A stretch of 8,964 nucleotides of DNA, taken from Bacillota bacterium (GTDB taxonomy: Bacteria > Bacillota > Clostridia > Peptostreptococcales > Anaerovoracaceae). How positions within the stretch are numbered: the first letter of the stretch is position 1; every line of letters starts with the position of its first letter. Below the pieces are notes generated by a model. It was not told where the DNA came from, made no database searches, and saw only the letters and a list, made by a program, of their open reading frames with translations. A program made the position numbers and the translations under genes. Of this stretch, positions 4,832 to 8,964 are shown piece by piece. The DNA lies in assembly GCA_022706625.1 (NCBI GenBank), contig JAKJCD010000075.1, positions 1 to 8,964 on the forward strand, written 5' to 3'.

Positions 4832-6751
4832 TTAATCCGACATCTCCGTATACAGGATCACTTCACCCGTCTCATCCACTGCAAATTTTACGTCATAGGC
4901 TGTTTTGACCGCATCGCTGCCCGGAATCGACGGAACATACTTTGAGGCGGCGCATTTGCCCAGAACGGTCTCCTCCGAGATCCCGCATTTTATCAGGTAC
5001 TCCCTAACAGTCATAATGTTGCCCGTGTCGCAGTCATAATAAATTATCAAATAGGCATTTCCGCCGCCGCCTTGGAATATATAGCCTTTTGATTCGATCA
5101 CCAGAGCTGCGGCTTTTTTATAAGTATAAACATCGTAATCCAAAGAGACAAACCCTATCAGGTCACCTTCCGCCAAAACACCCGTATCACCCGTATTCAA
5201 CCTCTTTGCCATTTCGATCATATATGAACTATAGTCCGAAATCATCTTGTTTATCTCTTTTGAGCATGGCACACCCGGGGAAACCTCAGGCACATCAATA
5301 TCCACCCTGATCATTCTGTCGTTCCCTGTCAGCAGCTCTGCGTCGGGATAGTCATACAGCACCTGTTGCACATCGAAGGTACCAATATAAGATAAAGCTG
5401 TTCTTACTTCCAACTCAGAGGCTTTATTATTTCTAACTGAGACAGGCTTTGAAAGCTCAAAAGCTCGATCATAGCGGCTGTATTCATAGCTTGCTGCAGT
5501 GTCTATTGAAACCACATAGCCATTTTTGACGATGAATACAAGGTCTTTGCCCTTTAAATCATTGGGATCCTCATATATATATGCTTTTGTGGGCTTTGAC
5601 ATATTGAGTGCAAAATGCGCTTTAGGATTTACCTGCTTTGCTGCAAAAAGGTCGTGAGGATATCGGATAAGAAGTTCCCTCTCATCCATAGCTCCCGGCC
5701 CCCTTATTGTTCCGACGATCGAGCCATCGATGAAATCAGCCCCGACATAACAAATTCTCTCAATGCCTGCATTCCAGTCTTTTTCCCCCCAATATTGGGT
5801 CTTTAAAACAAAGTTTTTTCGCCCCAGGCTATCGCTGAAGGTATATACTTTCGTATAATCGCCGGCAAACTTGTCGCCATCCTCAAAAGTAACTGCAAGA
5901 TCAAGCTTGTTAAAAGCCTCGGGAAAAGAAGGCTTGCCCTGGTTCAGGGCAAAAAGCCGGCTGTCGTATTTATTTCTAATGCTGTCCCAATAGGTTACCG
6001 TAATTCCATACTCATCATTCACTCTATCGGTATCATTTAAAGCGGGAAGCCCGTCAGGCTCAAATGCCAACTCGCCTATACTTTTCAACTCGACATCTTC
6101 GAAGTATGGACTCGGACCTTCGTTGACATCGATCTCCATTACCCTTTCCCAAATTTCTCCGCCGTCATTTAATTGGGTAAACCTCACTGCCGCCGTAAGT
6201 AAATCATTATCCGTGTAGTAACGATAAGGCACGCGGAAATTATATATGCGAACCTTTCTGTCTGCGGGACCCTCAACGGATTTTCTTACATAGCTTTGGA
6301 GCCATGCCTCATGATTGTCCGAATAGGGGAATTCTCCCACCACAGATGATGCCGTATTATCGGAAGCATTATAGTTTGTCGCCCATATATCGCCGTATCC
6401 TCCGGATGACTTGTCATAATATCCCCTCAGCCGTATGGATACTAAGGGCCCCTCTGTCAGAACACAGCTTGCTTCCACCTTATATCCCACATCCTTGGTG
6501 GATTTTCTAATCTCTTCGGCGAATTGATCTATAATACTGTTTTCATGCCGTACAATGACATTATCCTCTTCACCGATCAAATACGGCAGCTCTACCGTAT
6601 ATTTCTCCCCGTTGCAATACCCCGTTACAGCACGAAATTCAACATATTTGTCCAGATCTCCATTGGATTTATCCTTGCTTCCGGTGCCTCCGCAAGCTGA
6701 AAGAACCATCATGACAAGGCAAAGATAAAAGATGCTCATTCTTTTTAACAT
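4832..6751 (-). CDS. Large lipoprotein of unknown function
   Basis: The 639-residue protein begins with a basic start, a hydrophobic stretch and a lipobox LSAC (17-20), so it should be lipid-anchored at C20 on the outside of the membrane, followed by a Gly/Ser/Lys linker. I do not recognise the whole protein. The C-terminal third (about 480-639) has a pattern like the extracellular DUF4163/DUF3298 modules of RsiV-type proteins: a paired-strand and helix start with IDVPEV (485-490), a helix with KEINKMISDY (498-507), the segment YIFQGGGGNAYLIIYYDCDTG (split around 557-577), and a final strand. A similar ELPYLIG-helix arrangement occurs near 54-86, hinting at a second copy. This is resemblance only. 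No catalytic motif is visible. The ATG starts 6 nt after the nitrilase stop, with only a modest AAGG/GGGCGG binding site, which suggests translation coupled to the upstream gene. It is followed by the membrane protein gene after 21 nt. Confidence 0.85.
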   Translation of the reverse strand: MLKRMSIFYLCLVMMVLSACGGTGSKDKSNGDLDKYVEFRAVTGYCNGEKYTVELPYLIGEEDNVIVRHENSIIDQFAEEIRKSTKDVGYKVEASCVLTEGPLVSIRLRGYYDKSSGGYGDIWATNYNASDNTASSVVGEFPYSDNHEAWLQSYVRKSVEGPADRKVRIYNFRVPYRYYTDNDLLTAAVRFTQLNDGGEIWERVMEIDVNEGPSPYFEDVELKSIGELAFEPDGLPALNDTDRVNDEYGITVTYWDSIRNKYDSRLFALNQGKPSFPEAFNKLDLAVTFEDGDKFAGDYTKVYTFSDSLGRKNFVLKTQYWGEKDWNAGIERICYVGADFIDGSIVGTIRGPGAMDERELLIRYPHDLFAAKQVNPKAHFALNMSKPTKAYIYEDPNDLKGKDLVFIVKNGYVVSIDTAASYEYSRYDRAFELSKPVSVRNNKASELEVRTALSYIGTFDVQQVLYDYPDAELLTGNDRMIRVDIDVPEVSPGVPCSKEINKMISDYSSYMIEMAKRLNTGDTGVLAEGDLIGFVSLDYDVYTYKKAAALVIESKGYIFQGGGGNAYLIIYYDCDTGNIMTVREYLIKCGISEETVLGKCAASKYVPSIPGSDAVKTAYDVKFAVDETGEVILYTEMSD

Positions 6752-6757
6752 AACCTT

Positions 6758-7600
6758 TTACCGCCCTTCGGTTTTATGATTTGAGGGTATATCGTATACT
6801 GCGGGTACCCTGTTTCTGAGGCTTCCCACAGCATCTTTGATAGTATCGCAATAATCCGTATCGACGTAAGCTTGTATGAATCCCGGTTTGTCAGATGCCA
6901 TCGCAACGGAAATCCCCCAGGGATCCGCAATCAGGCTGCGCCCGCAGAATATCCTCGCATCATCCAGCCTGCCATAGAGATTTGCTCCTGTAACATACAT
7001 CGAATTGTGAATAGCAGTTGCCTGAAGCAGGTTTTGCCAATGATCGAATCTGGGCATATAAAAGGCCGCCGGTATGAATAGATATTGAACCCCTTGCAGT
7101 GCCAACGTCCTTGCCAGTTCCGGAAAACGTATGTCGTAGCATATCATGACTGATATCCTTCCGAAATCCGCATCATGGACAAGAAGTTCTTCTCCCCTTG
7201 CGACTAAATTGGATTCCCCCTTGTCCGCGTCGGCATTTAGCACATCGAAAAGATGCACTTTATCATAGGATCCAATCACATCCCCTTTCCTGTCAAACAG
7301 CAGCGATGTGTTGAACAGCCTTCCATCTCGGTGGTTGATTATCGAGCCTGCCGTTATATATGTGTTATAGGTTTTTGCATAGTACGAAAAGGTTTCAACG
7401 AACTCCTCCGGAATCGGCCCTATTGTATCTTTTTCATTGTTATGAGGAAAATACCAGAAGCATTCCGGCAAAACTACCATATCCGCATGCTTATGCAGGA
7501 GCAGGGCTTTTTCCATGATATCCACTGCCTGTTCAAGGTTTTTTTGACTATCCCTTGTCGGAATTGTCTGTATGCCTATTATACTTATCTTTTCTGACAT
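6758..7600 (-). CDS. Nitrilase-superfamily carbon-nitrogen hydrolase
   Basis: The 280-residue length is typical of the family, and the catalytic triad is complete: E46 in VVLPECF, K114 in YDKVHLF and C154 in MICYDIRFPE. The protein should hydrolyse a C-N bond of an amide or similar compound through a cysteine thioester in the cytosol. The motif set around K114 and C154 resembles the omega-amidase/Nit branch rather than true nitrilases, but the substrate cannot be told from sequence. The ATG is preceded by AAGGAGGA at an ideal distance. It starts 57 nt after the stop of the NusG-like gene and its stop is 6 nt from the lipoprotein ATG. No promoter is clear in the 57-nt gap, so it may be read through from the murJ-loaP genes. 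Confidence 0.93.
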   Translation of the reverse strand: MSEKISIIGIQTIPTRDSQKNLEQAVDIMEKALLLHKHADMVVLPECFWYFPHNNEKDTIGPIPEEFVETFSYYAKTYNTYITAGSIINHRDGRLFNTSLLFDRKGDVIGSYDKVHLFDVLNADADKGESNLVARGEELLVHDADFGRISVMICYDIRFPELARTLALQGVQYLFIPAAFYMPRFDHWQNLLQATAIHNSMYVTGANLYGRLDDARIFCGRSLIADPWGISVAMASDKPGFIQAYVDTDYCDTIKDAVGSLRNRVPAVYDIPSNHKTEGR

Positions 7601-7657
7601 TTCTTCCTCCTTTATCGCAATGATCCCGGTTTTTTAAATTCCGCCACCTTTTACTTA

Positions 7658-8176
7658 TTATAGTTTATCTACTATTTCCAGCGGTATTCGGACTCTGGTT
7701 TCCTTTCCCAGAAAAGGCAGCTCAACAAAGGCCATGCGCTTATGCCTGTCAATTTTCTTGATACTGCCTTCATATCCTTTAAGCGGTCCCTCTGTGACAG
7801 TAATGGCATCTCCTATGATAAACCCTTTAGACATTGTGATATTGAACGCCTCATCGACAAGAGCACTAAAAGCATTCACCTCTTCCGGCTCCATAGGCAC
7901 AAAGCTGCTGCCGGTTCTGAGTATCCTCTTAAACTTGGATATCTTCCATAAGGCTATGCTTATATCATCGATAAAGTCGCTTATGATAAAGAGATACCCG
8001 GGGAAAAGAGGCTCTCTCAGGGAGATGAATTTTCCGTCCTTTCGGTGCTGACGCTCTGACATCGGTACAAAACAATGCTCATAGAGACTTTTATCCAGGA
8101 TCTCGGTAAGATCACGGCATATTATTTGTTCGTTGCCCGTCATGACCTGAATCACATACCAGTTGGTTTGTTCCAT
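7658..8176 (-). CDS. loaP: LoaP-like specialised NusG transcription antiterminator
   Basis: The 172-residue protein has an N-terminal NGN domain starting NWYVIQVMTGNE (5-16), containing the NusG hallmark LFPGYLFI (57-64), and a C-terminal KOW domain beginning GDAITVTEGPLKGYEG (122-137). The segment RHKRMAFVEL (144-153) and the ending resemble LoaP. NusG paralogues of this type bind RNA polymerase and, for LoaP, a leader RNA hairpin, and make transcription of particular long operons resistant to termination. It is too divergent and too poorly placed for the housekeeping nusG, which normally lies next to secE and ribosomal protein genes. It follows the flippase gene after 16 nt with GAGGT 5 nt before the ATG, so the two are probably co-transcribed. 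The target operon is not evident within the window. LoaP rather than another NusG paralogue is an inference from similarity of the KOW region. Confidence 0.85.
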   Translation of the reverse strand: MEQTNWYVIQVMTGNEQIICRDLTEILDKSLYEHCFVPMSERQHRKDGKFISLREPLFPGYLFIISDFIDDISIALWKISKFKRILRTGSSFVPMEPEEVNAFSALVDEAFNITMSKGFIIGDAITVTEGPLKGYEGSIKKIDRHKRMAFVELPFLGKETRVRIPLEIVDKL

Positions 8177-8192
8177 AGATGACCTCAGTATA

Positions 8193-8964
8193 TTAAAATC
8201 TAAGCATCTCCCTCAGCATTGAAAGCTCCCCGACGCGGAAAATCTTTAACCATATCAGGTAAACTGTCACCGCCGCAGCCACAGCAACCGCTAGAGCAAC
8301 AAAGGAATGAACATCCGCCGTATCCCTCAATCTTGTAAATACCGACCAAGACAGCAATATTGACGATGTGGCAGAAAGGATAATTTTAAGCACTTTTGCC
8401 CAATCGGTAATAATGCGTATCTTAGGATACTTTTTATGCAATAAATAATATAGCATAAATGCATTGACGATGGCAGCGATGCTTGTAGCTAGGGCCAGCC
8501 CCCTGTGAGCCATGGAGCTCACCAGTATCAAATTTAAGGTTATATTTACGGCAGCTCCGAATATGCCGCATATAACAGGAGTTCTCATATCCTCCATAGA
8601 ATAATAGACCTTCACCAGCAATGCATTTATTGCTATGAAGGTAAGTCCTGCGGCATAATAGAAGAAGGCTCCGGCAGTGAGCTCTGTGGAAGCGCCGTTG
8701 AAAGCACCTCTCTCATACACCAATTGGACCACCGGTGAAGAATACAGCATGGCTCCAAGAGAGCAGGGAAGACTGATAATCAAAATGATATTCATCCCCG
8801 TGCCGATGGATTCATTGAATCGCGAATGGTCACGGGCGGCTACGGATTGTGTAAGCCGGGGATAAATAATCGTCACAATGATGGTTATGGTAAGAGCCGT
8901 TATCATGTTGATCAGAAGATAGCCGTAGTTAAGAGCTGAAACGCTGCCTTCTGCAAGCCCCGAT
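8193..8964 (-). CDS. murJ: MurJ/MviN-type lipid II flippase, C-terminal half (cut by window edge)
   Basis: The frame is open to the window end, with codons from 8963, giving 256 residues before the stop. It opens with SGLAEGSVSALNYGY, which matches the MurJ segment that precedes a long helix. Further family marks are YPRLTQ, a YERGAFN loop, YSMEDMRTPV and an N-x-x-LNLIL helix followed by a short loop and GLALATS. About seven or eight hydrophobic helices are visible. A full MurJ has about 14 helices and 500 residues, so about half is missing. The family flips undecaprenyl-linked cell wall precursor across the membrane. The adjacent NusG-like antiterminator leaves open that this copy serves an exopolysaccharide or other envelope gene cluster instead of general peptidoglycan synthesis. 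Any methionine inside the visible part is not the true start. Confidence 0.9.
   Translation of the reverse strand, partial: SGLAEGSVSALNYGYLLINMITALTITIIVTIIYPRLTQSVAARDHSRFNESIGTGMNIILIISLPCSLGAMLYSSPVVQLVYERGAFNGASTELTAGAFFYYAAGLTFIAINALLVKVYYSMEDMRTPVICGIFGAAVNITLNLILVSSMAHRGLALATSIAAIVNAFMLYYLLHKKYPKIRIITDWAKVLKIILSATSSILLSWSVFTRLRDTADVHSFVALAVAVAAAVTVYLIWLKIFRVGELSMLREMLRF

Overview
The window reads as a stretch of a Clostridia-type (Firmicutes) chromosome. Base composition is moderate, most genes have strong AGGAGG-like ribosome binding sites, there is a consensus housekeeping promoter, a LoaP-type NusG paralogue, and a DUF3784-like membrane protein. Every gene I accept lies on the minus strand, so transcription runs from high to low coordinates. 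The window cuts the first and last genes.

Upstream block (8964 to about 3970): the C-terminal half of a MurJ/MviN-type flippase, a LoaP-like specialised NusG antiterminator 16 nt behind it, a nitrilase-superfamily amidohydrolase, a large lipoprotein of unknown function 6 nt behind that, and a four-helix membrane protein with a soluble C-terminal domain. The spacing suggests one transcript for at least the last three genes. The block ends in an array of four related palindromic elements (3772-4010), the first of which can act as a Rho-independent terminator.

Regulatory block (about 3670 to 3359): a 12-bp direct repeat sits just upstream of a near-perfect sigma-A promoter (TTGACA, 17 nt, TATAGT). 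The promoter drives a leader RNA that encodes an 18-residue peptide, MRKPLFAYYYYGLRRSRS, with four consecutive tyrosine codons. Downstream of the peptide is a set of mutually exclusive RNA helices ending in a terminator with a run of six U. This is the layout of a classical ribosome-mediated amino-acid attenuator and it precedes tyrosine biosynthesis genes. I see no T-box, the device usually expected in front of such genes in Firmicutes. It is the most notable thing in the window.

Downstream block (3358 to 1): aroF-type DAHP synthase with an N-terminal regulatory domain (shikimate pathway entry), prephenate dehydrogenase tyrA without an ACT domain (the tyrosine branch), a GNAT acetyltransferase with a TTG start, and the N-terminal 248 residues of a class III PLP aminotransferase. 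The first two are a coherent tyrosine-supply pair under the attenuator. The last two are in the same direction, but whether they belong to the tyrosine operon is uncertain because 136 nt separate tyrA from the acetyltransferase.
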